Assembly (NCBI GenBank): GCA_947372005.1
Contig: CANBRV010000134.1
Coordinates: 1 to 6,310, forward strand
Origin: Comamonadaceae bacterium
Lineage (GTDB): Bacteria > Pseudomonadota > Gammaproteobacteria > Burkholderiales > Burkholderiaceae_C
Length of the DNA: 6,310 bases
Direction of reading: 5' to 3'
This document shows positions 1 to 6,256 of this stretch, piece after piece. The position numbers and the translations under genes are program-made. Position 1 is the stretch's first letter, and every line of letters starts with the position of its first letter. Below the pieces are notes generated by a model. The model searched no databases. It saw only the letters and a program-made list of their open reading frames with translations, and was not told the DNA's origin.

Positions 1-945
1 TTTTATCGCGGCAAGCCAAAAACTTTTTTAACCGAATTTGCGGGTAAGCGTTTATGGCTAGGTCCAGATGGCAGCGGCAATTTATTTTTGTCGGAGTCGC
101 TGCTCAACATTGCAGGCGTTAAAAACGTAGAAACCCCTGCCATCAAAGCGCTAGATACCGCAGAGCAAGCTGCGGATGCGCTGCTAAAGGGCGAGATTGA
201 TGCGCTATTTATCATGAGTGAATCGACGCCTTCTGGTCTTATAAAAAAACTATATAGCAGGCCTGATATCCATCTGTTCAGTTTTGACCAAGCTGATGCC
301 TATATTCGGAACACAAAATATTTAAGCAAGATAACTGTGCCTAAAGGCGTATTTGATTTGAAACTCAATGTGCCTGCAAAAGATACGGTGCTACTTGCAC
401 CTTCGTTGGAGCTCGTTGCTCACCCAGCGCTACACCCTGCCATTTCCGACTTGTTGCTCGATGCCGCCAAAACAATCCATGGGCGTGCAGGGCGTTTGCG
501 CAACGCAGGCGAGTTTCCAGTCTTGCAAGAGCGTGCCTTCCCAATTAGCCCAGACGCGACGCGCTATTTCCAATCTGGTAAAGGCTATCTCTATGCCACG
601 TTCCCGTTTTGGTTGGCAAGTTGGGTTAGTCGTTTGCTAGCGGTCGTTCTTCCTGTCCTGCTGTTGTTGATTCCTGCTCTTAGGCTGCTACCAACCATCT
701 ACCGCTGGCGTTTTGAGTTTCGTATTAACCGTTGGTATGGACAGCTGCAGCCACTGGAGCGCGGTATTTTTCAGCAGCCGCTTAACGCTGCTAATCGTGC
801 TGAGCTGCTAGGTAAATTGGAGCAAATTGAGCGTGGTATTAATGGAATCAAAGTGCCGACCGCCTTTGCCAGTCGTTTGTACGCGCTACGTGAGCATATT
901 CAATTTGTGCGCCAGTATCTATTAGAAAGAGATTTGATTTTGTAA
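1..945 (+). CDS. TAXI-family TRAP transporter substrate-binding protein, membrane-anchored, C-terminal part
   Basis: The frame is open from base 1 to the TAA at 943-945, giving 314 residues without the true N-terminus, which lies outside the window. The first residues (FYRGK, then LTEFAGKRLWLGPDGSGN) resemble the mid-protein segment of TAXI-type TRAP substrate-binding proteins, where this region contributes to the ligand pocket. A hydrophobic stretch follows at about fragment residues 201-236 (bases 601-708; FPFWLASWVSRLL, then a Val/Leu-rich run), then a basic and amphipathic tail beginning RWRFEFRINRWYGQL. A C-terminal membrane segment plus cytoplasmic tail is known from a subgroup of TAXI proteins in betaproteobacteria. 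I infer that the binding domain is anchored on the outer face of the inner membrane. The substrate cannot be read from the sequence, and no TRAP permease gene is visible here. The TTG at base 88 is not a start, because conserved-looking sequence continues upstream. Confidence 0.8.
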   Translation, partial: FYRGKPKTFLTEFAGKRLWLGPDGSGNLFLSESLLNIAGVKNVETPAIKALDTAEQAADALLKGEIDALFIMSESTPSGLIKKLYSRPDIHLFSFDQADAYIRNTKYLSKITVPKGVFDLKLNVPAKDTVLLAPSLELVAHPALHPAISDLLLDAAKTIHGRAGRLRNAGEFPVLQERAFPISPDATRYFQSGKGYLYATFPFWLASWVSRLLAVVLPVLLLLIPALRLLPTIYRWRFEFRINRWYGQLQPLERGIFQQPLNAANRAELLGKLEQIERGINGIKVPTAFASRLYALREHIQFVRQYLLERDLIL

Positions 946-966
946 TTTTGTCTTGCCTTCTATAAT
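938..966 (+). promoter_or_regulatory. Probable sigma-70 promoter of the pyrG operon
   Basis: A perfect TATAAT lies at 961-966, 45 bases before the pyrG start codon. The -35 is poor: TTTTGT at 938-943 gives a 17-base spacer and TTTGTA at 939-944 a 16-base spacer. It overlaps the stop codon of the upstream gene. Transcription would start around 971-975, giving a leader of only about 35-40 bases. This is the only good promoter-like site before the four-gene run, so it probably drives the whole operon. The call rests on the -10 box and position. Confidence 0.5.
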
Positions 967-982
967 CAAAATTTCCACTTGC

Positions 983-1002
983 ACTGATTCGTTGGGATCA
1001 GT
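983..1002 (+). promoter_or_regulatory. Small hairpin in the pyrG leader
   Basis: ACTGAT at 983-988 is the perfect inverted complement of ATCAGT at 997-1002. A T-G wobble (989/996) and a C-G pair (990/995) can extend the stem to 8 pairs around a GTTG loop. It ends 8 bases before the pyrG ATG. No T-run follows, so it is not an intrinsic terminator. It could affect ribosome access or protect the mRNA 5' end. A 6-base perfect stem can occur by chance, so function is unproven. Confidence 0.35.
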
Positions 1003-1010
1003 CTTAAAGC

Positions 1011-2675
1011 ATGACCAAATTCGTATTCGTTACTGGCGGCGTGGTGAGTTCCCTTGGCAAGGGAATTGCTTCTGCGTCGCTCGCCGCCCTCCTTGAGAGC
1101 CGCGGCCTCACCGTCACCCTCATCAAACTCGATCCCTACCTCAATGTAGACCCTGGCACCATGAGCCCGTTCCAGCATGGCGAGGTATTCGTCACCGACG
1201 ACGGGGCGGAAACTGACCTTGATTTAGGGCATTACGAGCGTTTTATTGAAACACGGATGCGCAAAACCAATAACTTCACCACGGGACAGATTTATCAAAC
1301 CGTGCTAGAGAAAGAGCGCCGCGGCGACTATCTTGGTAAAACCGTGCAGGTCATTCCGCATGTGACGAATGAGATTCAGACTTTTATTAAACGCGGCGCA
1401 GAGCAAGCTAGTAAAGGGATTCAAGGCAAAGCCATTGACGTGGCCATTGTGGAAATTGGCGGCACAGTAGGTGACATTGAGTCCTTGCCGTTTTTGGAGG
1501 CGGTGCGCCAAATGGGCCTCAAGATGGGGCCTGGTCATACGGCTTATTTGCATTTGAGTTATTTGCCTTGGCTTGCAGCAGCGGGGGAGCTTAAAACTAA
1601 GCCTACGCAGCACACAGCGCAAAAATTACGCGAAATCGGTATCCAAGCCGATGCACTCTTGTGCCGTGCTGACCGTCCTATTCCTGATGGCGAGCGGGAA
1701 AAAATTTCGATGTTCTCCAACGTGGCGGAATCGGGCGTGATTTCGATGTGGGACGTGGACACCATCTACAAAGTACCGCGTATGCTGCACGAGCAAGGAC
1801 TCGATCAGTTGATTTGCGACAAGCTGCGTATTGATGCGCCTGCGGCGAATTTATCGCGTTGGGATGAGCTGGTGTCGTTGACGGCTAATCCAAAAACTAG
1901 TGTCAATATTGCGATGGTGGGCAAGTACACCGATTTTTCCGATAGCTACAAATCGCTCAACGAAGCGCTGCGACATGCGGGACTTAAAAACCATGCCAAG
2001 GTCAATATTAGCTATGTGGATTCAGAAGAAATCACGGCAGCCAATGTCAACCAGCTCGATAAGTTCGATGCGGTGCTCGTGCCCGGCGGCTTTGGCGAGC
2101 GCGGCGTAGAAGGCAAGATTACGGCGGTCGGCTATGCACGGACGCAAAAAATCCCGTACCTTGGCATTTGCCTTGGTATGCAAGTTGCGACGATTGAATT
2201 TGCCCGCAACGTCGCAGGCCTTGCTGGCGCGAACAGTACGGAGTTTGACAAAGATGCCAAGCATCCCGTGATTGCTTTGATTACGGAGTGGAAAGATTCA
2301 GACGGCACAGTGAAAGTGCGAGATGAAAAATCTGACCTTGGCGGCACGATGCGTCTTGGTGCGCAAAGCTCTGACGTTGCCAAGGGCACACTGGCACATA
2401 GCATTTATGGCGACGTCGTGACCGAGCGTCACCGCCATCGCTATGAGGCAAACGTAAATTATTTGGATCAGCTTCGCAAGGCGGGAATGGTTATTTCGGC
2501 ATTGACTCAAGCCGAGCAATTGACCGAAATTGTCGAACTGCCAAAGTCAGTACATCCGTGGTTTATTGGCGTGCAGTTTCACCCCGAATTCAAGTCCACG
2601 CCTTGGGACGGGCATCCACTCTTCAATGCCTATATTGCGGCAGCGTTGGAGCAAAAATTAGGAACGCTTCAATGA
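1011..2675 (+). CDS. pyrG: CTP synthase (glutamine-hydrolysing)
   Basis: A cytoplasmic enzyme that makes CTP from UTP, ATP and glutamine, the last step of de novo pyrimidine nucleotide synthesis. It has 554 residues, close to the usual ~545. The N-terminal synthetase domain opens with MTKFVFVTGGVVSSLGKG, the family's phosphate-binding loop (about residues 9-18), followed by LDPYLNVDPGTMSPFQHGEV and DDGAETDLDLGHYERF. The class I glutamine amidotransferase domain begins near residue 295. Its nucleophile is Cys387 in GICLGMQ, and the other triad residues are His524 and Glu526 in VQFHPEF. All catalytic elements are intact. The start at 1011 is fixed by the conserved N-terminus, although no convincing Shine-Dalgarno precedes it (only TTAAAG). 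It is the first gene of the pyrG-kdsA-eno-ftsB run; its TGA overlaps the kdsA ATG. Confidence 0.98.
   Translation: MTKFVFVTGGVVSSLGKGIASASLAALLESRGLTVTLIKLDPYLNVDPGTMSPFQHGEVFVTDDGAETDLDLGHYERFIETRMRKTNNFTTGQIYQTVLEKERRGDYLGKTVQVIPHVTNEIQTFIKRGAEQASKGIQGKAIDVAIVEIGGTVGDIESLPFLEAVRQMGLKMGPGHTAYLHLSYLPWLAAAGELKTKPTQHTAQKLREIGIQADALLCRADRPIPDGEREKISMFSNVAESGVISMWDVDTIYKVPRMLHEQGLDQLICDKLRIDAPAANLSRWDELVSLTANPKTSVNIAMVGKYTDFSDSYKSLNEALRHAGLKNHAKVNISYVDSEEITAANVNQLDKFDAVLVPGGFGERGVEGKITAVGYARTQKIPYLGICLGMQVATIEFARNVAGLAGANSTEFDKDAKHPVIALITEWKDSDGTVKVRDEKSDLGGTMRLGAQSSDVAKGTLAHSIYGDVVTERHRHRYEANVNYLDQLRKAGMVISALTQAEQLTEIVELPKSVHPWFIGVQFHPEFKSTPWDGHPLFNAYIAAALEQKLGTLQ
2660..2663 (+). promoter_or_regulatory. 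Ribosome binding site that sets the kdsA start
   Basis: AGGA lies inside the last pyrG codons, 8 bases before the ATG at 2672. Together with the family-like N-terminus this supports starting kdsA at 2672 rather than at the GTG far upstream (2558), which lies within the pyrG amidotransferase coding region. Confidence 0.6.
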
Positions 2676-3538
2676 AACTTTGCGGCTTCGACATCGGCTT
2701 AGATAAGCCATTCTTTTTGATCGCAGGCACTTGCTCGATTGAAGGTATGGAGATGTCGATTGAAGTGGCAGGGCGGCTTAAAGAGATCGCTAGCAGTCTT
2801 GGCATCCCTTTTATTTACAAAGGGTCATTTGATAAAGCGAATCGCTCTTCGGGTACGACTAAACGTGGCGTTGGTATCGGACAAGGTCTCAAGATACTAG
2901 ATGAAGTTCGCAAACAAATTGGCGTGCCTGTTTTGACTGATGTGCATGATGCGGATCAAGTTCAGGAAGTGGCAAGCGTGGTCGATGTGTTGCAAACGCC
3001 CGCGTTCTTGTGCCGCCAAACCGATTTCATCCGCGCCGTGGCGCAATCTGGTAAGCCTGTCAATATTAAAAAAGGGCAATTCTTAGCGCCTTGGGATATG
3101 AAGAATGTGATTGACAAAGCCCGTCAAGCCGCACTGGATAAGGGTTTGCAGAGCGACAACTTTATGGCGTGCGAGCGCGGCGTGAGTTTTGGCTACAACA
3201 ACTTGGTGGCCGATATGACGAGTCTTGCCGAGATGCGAAATACAGGCGCCCCCGTGGTGTTTGATGTGACGCACTCGGTGCAAAAGCCAGGCGGTTTGGG
3301 AGCCGTATCGGGCGGTGCTCGCGCGATGGTGCCTGTGTTGGCCCGTGCTGGTGTTGGCGTAGGCGTCAGCGGCCTGTTTATGGAAACGCATCCTAATCCC
3401 GCCGAGGCGTGGTCGGATGGTCCCAATGCTGTGCCGCTCAAGCATATGCACGCGCTGCTTGCGTCGTTGGTGGATTTAGATCGCGTGGTGAAAAAGCATG
3501 CAGCCAATGGATTTTTAGAGAATAATTTCGAAGCTTAA
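2672..3538 (+). CDS. kdsA: 3-deoxy-D-manno-octulosonate 8-phosphate synthase, metal-dependent type
   Basis: Condenses PEP with D-arabinose 5-phosphate to KDO-8-phosphate, the committed route to the KDO of the LPS inner core; cytoplasmic. It has 288 residues, near the usual ~280, forming a single TIM barrel. Visible family motifs are FDKANRSS (residues 53-60; Lys55, Asn57 and Arg58 lie in the substrate site), PAFLCRQTDF, ERGVSFGYNNLVADM and DVTHSVQKPGG. The residue that is Asn in the metal-free E. coli enzyme is Cys here (Cys21 in AGTCSIEG). His201, Glu238 (METHP) and Asp249 (WSDGP) complete the metal set described for the Aquifex enzyme (Cys11, His185, Glu222, Asp233), and the last three are spaced identically. 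I infer the metal-requiring class. The segment after ANRSS (residues 61-72, GTTKRGVGIGQG) departs from the common RGPGLEEG form. The ATG overlaps the pyrG stop as ATGA, suggesting translational coupling; eno follows after 21 bases. Confidence 0.97.
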   Translation: MKLCGFDIGLDKPFFLIAGTCSIEGMEMSIEVAGRLKEIASSLGIPFIYKGSFDKANRSSGTTKRGVGIGQGLKILDEVRKQIGVPVLTDVHDADQVQEVASVVDVLQTPAFLCRQTDFIRAVAQSGKPVNIKKGQFLAPWDMKNVIDKARQAALDKGLQSDNFMACERGVSFGYNNLVADMTSLAEMRNTGAPVVFDVTHSVQKPGGLGAVSGGARAMVPVLARAGVGVGVSGLFMETHPNPAEAWSDGPNAVPLKHMHALLASLVDLDRVVKKHAANGFLENNFEA

Positions 3539-3547
3539 TTTAAACCT

Positions 3548-3554
3548 AAGGAGA
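3548..3554 (+). promoter_or_regulatory. Strong Shine-Dalgarno of eno
   Basis: AAGGAGA is placed 5 bases before the ATG at 3560. It is by far the strongest ribosome binding site in the window, against weak or absent ones before pyrG and ftsB. That fits the high protein demand for enolase within a shared transcript. Confidence 0.8.
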
Positions 3555-3559
3555 AAAGC

Positions 3560-4843
3560 ATGAGTGCAATTGTTGATATCGTTGGACGTGAAATTTTGGA
3601 TAGCCGCGGTAACCCTACGGTAGAGTGCGACGTGCTACTTGAAAGCGGCGTGATGGGGCGCGCTGCTGTGCCATCTGGTGCATCGACGGGTTCTCGCGAA
3701 GCGATTGAGCTGCGTGATGGTGACAAGCAGCGCTATGGTGGCAAGGGTGTGCTTCGTGCTGTTGAGTACATCAATACTGAAATTTCAGAAGCCGTTTTGG
3801 GCTTGGATGCTAGCGAACAAGCTTTTCTTGATCGCACGTTGATTGATCTTGACGGTACAGAAAATAAGAGCCGTTTAGGTGCGAATGCCATGTTGGCTGT
3901 GAGTATGGCTGTCGCACGTGCCGCAGCTGAAGAAGCAGGTTTGCCGCTGTATCGCTACTTTGGCGGGTCGGGCGCGATGCAAATGCCTGTGCCAATGATG
4001 AATGTGATCAATGGCGGGGCACATGCCAACAACAATCTTGACTTGCAAGAGCTCATGATTATTCCAGTGGGCGCCCCATCGTTTCGCGAAGCGATTCGCT
4101 ACGGCGCTGAAGTGTTCCATGCGCTCAAAAAAATCATTGCCGATAAGGGTATGAGCATTGCTGTTGGTGATGAAGGTGGCTTTGCGCCTAGCGTGGCAAA
4201 CCACGAAGCGGCGATTCAAATGATTTTGGATGCTATCTCTGCGGCGGGCTATACCGCTGGCGAGCATATTGTTCTGGGTCTTGACTGCGCCGCATCTGAG
4301 TTTTACAAAGATGGCAAATATGAATTGAAAGCCGAGGGCCTGAGCCTTACCGCGCAAGAGTGGACGGATATGCTAGCTACTTGGGTAGATAAGTATCCCA
4401 TCATTAGCATTGAAGATGCGATGGCTGAAGGTGATTGGGATGGCTGGAAAATTGTGACGGATCGATTGGCCAGCAAAGTGCAAATCGTTGGCGATGATTT
4501 GTTCGTGACCAATACCAAGATTTTGAAGGAAGGCATTGACAAAAAGATTGCCAATTCGATCCTCATCAAAATCAATCAAATTGGCACGTTGACTGAGACT
4601 TTTGCGGCGATTGAAATGGCGAAGCGAGCAGGGTATACCGCCGTCATTAGCCATCGCAGCGGTGAAACAGAGGACAGCACCATTGCAGACATTGCGGTTG
4701 GTACCAATGCAGGGCAAATCAAAACAGGTTCATTGTCGCGTTCAGATCGCATGGCGAAATACAACCAGTTGCTGCGCATCGAAGAAGATTTGGGCGATAT
4801 CGCTAGCTATCCTGGCCGCGCAGCGTTTTACAACCTGAAGTAA
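3560..4843 (+). CDS. eno: Enolase (phosphopyruvate hydratase)
   Basis: Interconverts 2-phosphoglycerate and PEP in glycolysis and gluconeogenesis. In many proteobacteria enolase is also a component of the RNA degradosome, but that role cannot be judged here. It has 427 residues, a normal length. The N-terminal capping domain begins MSAIVDIVGREILDSRGNPT and includes GAAVPSGAST-type sequence; the C-terminal barrel carries the active site. Visible residues are Glu205 (GDEGGFAP; general acid), Lys337 (LIKINQIGT; general base) and Mg ligands Asp242 (GLDCAAS), Glu285 (SIEDAM) and Asp312 (VGDDLFVTN). The enolase signature SHRSGETEDSTIADIAV is complete. The start is fixed by the conserved N-terminus and the AAGGAGA site. 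It sits 21 bases after kdsA and 31 before ftsB. Its product PEP is the co-substrate of KdsA, a metabolic link that may or may not explain the grouping. Confidence 0.99.
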   Translation: MSAIVDIVGREILDSRGNPTVECDVLLESGVMGRAAVPSGASTGSREAIELRDGDKQRYGGKGVLRAVEYINTEISEAVLGLDASEQAFLDRTLIDLDGTENKSRLGANAMLAVSMAVARAAAEEAGLPLYRYFGGSGAMQMPVPMMNVINGGAHANNNLDLQELMIIPVGAPSFREAIRYGAEVFHALKKIIADKGMSIAVGDEGGFAPSVANHEAAIQMILDAISAAGYTAGEHIVLGLDCAASEFYKDGKYELKAEGLSLTAQEWTDMLATWVDKYPIISIEDAMAEGDWDGWKIVTDRLASKVQIVGDDLFVTNTKILKEGIDKKIANSILIKINQIGTLTETFAAIEMAKRAGYTAVISHRSGETEDSTIADIAVGTNAGQIKTGSLSRSDRMAKYNQLLRIEEDLGDIASYPGRAAFYNLK

Positions 4844-4874
4844 TCCGCTGGCATTGCGTTAGGCCTTATGTCAT

Positions 4875-5150
4875 ATGGCTTCTAGACTCACTACTTACAT
4901 CCTGCTTGCGCTGCTCTTGGTCTTCCAAGGGCAGCTGTGGATAGGGCGGGGTAGTGTTTTTCATGTGCGTGAGCTAGAGCGTAAGTTTGCGGCGCAAGAG
5001 CATAAGAATGCTGAAGCAAAAAAACAAAACGAACGCTTATTGGCAGATATTCGCGATCTGAAAGATGGCATGGGCTTGATTGAAGATCGGGCTCGGCATG
5101 AGCTTGGCATGATTAAACCCAACGAGATATTTGTTCAATATGCCAAATGA
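4875..5150 (+). CDS. ftsB: Cell division protein FtsB
   Basis: A small bitopic inner-membrane protein of the divisome that forms the FtsQ-FtsL-FtsB complex and helps activate septal peptidoglycan synthesis. It has 91 residues, typical of the family. It shows a short N-terminal cytoplasmic end, one membrane segment at about residues 6-23 (TYILLALLLVFQGQLWIG), then a periplasmic coiled coil at about 30-68 (RELERKFAAQEHKNAEAKKQ and onward) and the family's C-terminal block (RARHELGMIKPNEIFVQ). An ATG seven bases upstream (4868) hits a stop after five codons, so 4875 is the start; its Shine-Dalgarno is weak (AGG at 4861-4863, 11 bases away). A position directly after eno is the usual place for ftsB in beta- and gammaproteobacteria, and it is the last well-supported gene of the operon. 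Confidence 0.95.
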   Translation: MASRLTTYILLALLLVFQGQLWIGRGSVFHVRELERKFAAQEHKNAEAKKQNERLLADIRDLKDGMGLIEDRARHELGMIKPNEIFVQYAK

Positions 5151-5337
5151 ACCCACCCCTCATGCGGACGAGCCACATGGCTGGCAAGCTTGGTGTGAGT
5201 GCTGTGATGATCCCGCCAGCGAGCGGCGTTTATTTCGGGCCCGCTTGTCCTTGCAGGGCAAAGCTTATATTTTTGGCGGGACGACTGATGATGCGGGCAT
5301 AAATAACATGGCTGCATCAATCACATCAAAGTTATAA
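5140..5337 (+). CDS. Doubtful small ORF between ftsB and hslO, possibly a gene remnant
   Basis: An open frame of 65 residues starts at an ATG inside the last codons of ftsB (11-base overlap) and runs into the antisense 3' end of hslO, ending with TAA at 5335-5337. The N-terminal half is hydrophilic and contains GWQAWCECCDDPASERRL, with three Cys in four positions; the C-terminal half is antisense to hslO, so its composition is constrained by that gene. I do not recognise a family. The GWQAWC start faintly recalls the WxAWxDGS opening of RNase HI-like proteins, but the DGS/PNPG part is absent, so at most it would be a decayed fragment. No Shine-Dalgarno is obvious. It could equally be chance. 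Confidence 0.2.
   Translation: MPNEPTPHADEPHGWQAWCECCDDPASERRLFRARLSLQGKAYIFGGTTDDAGINNMAASITSKL
5214..5235 (+). terminator. Weak candidate terminator after ftsB
   Basis: CGCC (5214-5217) can pair with GGCG (5225-5228) around a 7-base loop, followed by TTTATTT (5229-5235). The operon must end before or within the convergent hslO, and this is the only hairpin plus T-rich run found in the gap. A 4-pair stem is too short to be convincing; Rho-dependent termination is as likely. Confidence 0.2.
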
Positions 5338-6236
5338 AGCTGGCCGCAAAAGTCGCAATTCACTTGGATGCCCTCGCGCTCTTCAATCATGCGTTCGGCT
5401 TCTGTTTGACCTAGGCTACGAATGGTTTTAGCCACACGGTCTCTAGAGCAAGTGCAGTGAAAGCGGGGTGCAGGCTGGGCAGGCGCATAACGTGCAATAG
5501 GCTCATCCCAAAACAAGCGGTGCAAGATCTCTTCGATGCTAAGACTGAGCAACTCCTCACGCTTAATGGAGGCCGTTAAAGTGGCTATGCGATTGAAGTC
5601 CTCGTTTTTACCAATTTGGTCTTCGTTTTCGGTGCTGGTCAAAGCGCCCGCTAAATTATTCTCACCTTTAAGTGGCATACGCTGGATCAAAATGCCTACA
5701 GCCATGTCCGTATCCGCAGCCAATACCAGTTTGGTATCTAGCTGCTCTGATTGCAACATGTAATGCTCTAACACCTCGGCAAAAGACTCAAGTGGCACGC
5801 CTTGGTCGTCATAAAGCGGCACGATGCCTTGGTACGCTTGCTGGCCTTGGAATTTGACTTCTGGATCAAGCGTAATGGCGCAGCGTGCTTGGTTGCCAGC
5901 GTTGATCAGTTGGCTAAAAGATTCACTGCCCGAGAGGGCGTGTACAACTTTTGCAGTTGCACGGAATGACAGGTCGGACGCTACCTCGACCACCGCTAGC
6001 TTAATGGGACTCATATCCCTCTTTTCACCGCCCATGACTTGCAAAATCAACGAGCCATTGAATTTAATATTGCTATGCATGAGCACGGCGGCAGCGGTCA
6101 TTTCGCCCAATAGGTTTTGAACGGCGATGGGGTAGTCCTGTTTGCGGCGGAGAATCTCTTGCCATGAGTCCGTTAGCCGAACGATGGCGCCGCGAACGGG
6201 AAGACCTTCAAAAATAAATTTATGCAGTTCTGACAT
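5265..6236 (-). CDS. hslO: Hsp33 redox-regulated molecular chaperone
   Basis: A cytoplasmic holdase chaperone that is inactive when reduced and zinc-bound, and is activated by oxidative unfolding with disulfide formation. It has 323 residues, somewhat longer than the E. coli protein (about 290). The N-terminal core begins MSELHKFIFEGLPVRGAIVR and includes the GxLxLQVMG-like strand (NGSLILQVMGG). The C-terminal redox switch has all four zinc Cys: CxC at 261 and 263 (FHCTCSRDR) and CxxC at 294 and 297 (NCDFCGQLYNFD). I chose the ATG at 6234-6236 because the family similarity begins there; an upstream in-frame TTG at 6260 would add eight unlikely residues and overlap the preceding stop. It is convergent with the pyrG-ftsB operon and lies 20 bases after another minus-strand gene, so the two are probably co-transcribed. 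Confidence 0.96.
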   Translation of the reverse strand: MSELHKFIFEGLPVRGAIVRLTDSWQEILRRKQDYPIAVQNLLGEMTAAAVLMHSNIKFNGSLILQVMGGEKRDMSPIKLAVVEVASDLSFRATAKVVHALSGSESFSQLINAGNQARCAITLDPEVKFQGQQAYQGIVPLYDDQGVPLESFAEVLEHYMLQSEQLDTKLVLAADTDMAVGILIQRMPLKGENNLAGALTSTENEDQIGKNEDFNRIATLTASIKREELLSLSIEEILHRLFWDEPIARYAPAQPAPRFHCTCSRDRVAKTIRSLGQTEAERMIEEREGIQVNCDFCGQLYNFDVIDAAMLFMPASSVVPPKI

Positions 6237-6256
6237 CTTGTTTAATCTCTGAGCGT

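Noticed and set aside
983..1002. Hairpin before pyrG as a terminator of the TAXI gene
   Set aside because: No T-run follows (CTTAAAGC), and the hairpin lies downstream of the likely pyrG promoter.
966..1178. Antisense frame across the pyrG promoter and start
   Set aside because: It is antisense to the pyrG N-terminus and leader, with no ribosome site or recognisable domain.
2558..2671. Upstream GTG extension of kdsA (38 extra residues)
   Set aside because: It lies wholly in another frame of the conserved pyrG amidotransferase end, and the KdsA family N-terminus begins at the ATG at 2672 with a good ribosome binding site.
3083..3507. Two overlapping antisense frames within kdsA (122 and 104 residues)
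   Set aside because: Both lie opposite conserved kdsA sequence, are rich in His/Arg or Thr/Pro as expected of antisense translation, and match nothing known to me.
3875..4357. 160-residue antisense frame within eno
   Set aside because: It is a shadow of the strongly conserved eno coding frame, with no recognisable protein features.
4844..4874. Terminator or separate promoter between eno and ftsB
   Set aside because: Only the 6-base palindrome AGGCCT is present, with no stable hairpin, T-run or -10/-35 pair; read-through from eno is the simplest reading.
5147..5302. 51-residue frame starting as ATGA with the ftsB stop
   Set aside because: No ribosome site or recognisable family, and it runs into the antisense end of hslO; it was kept only as an alternative in the finding on this gap.
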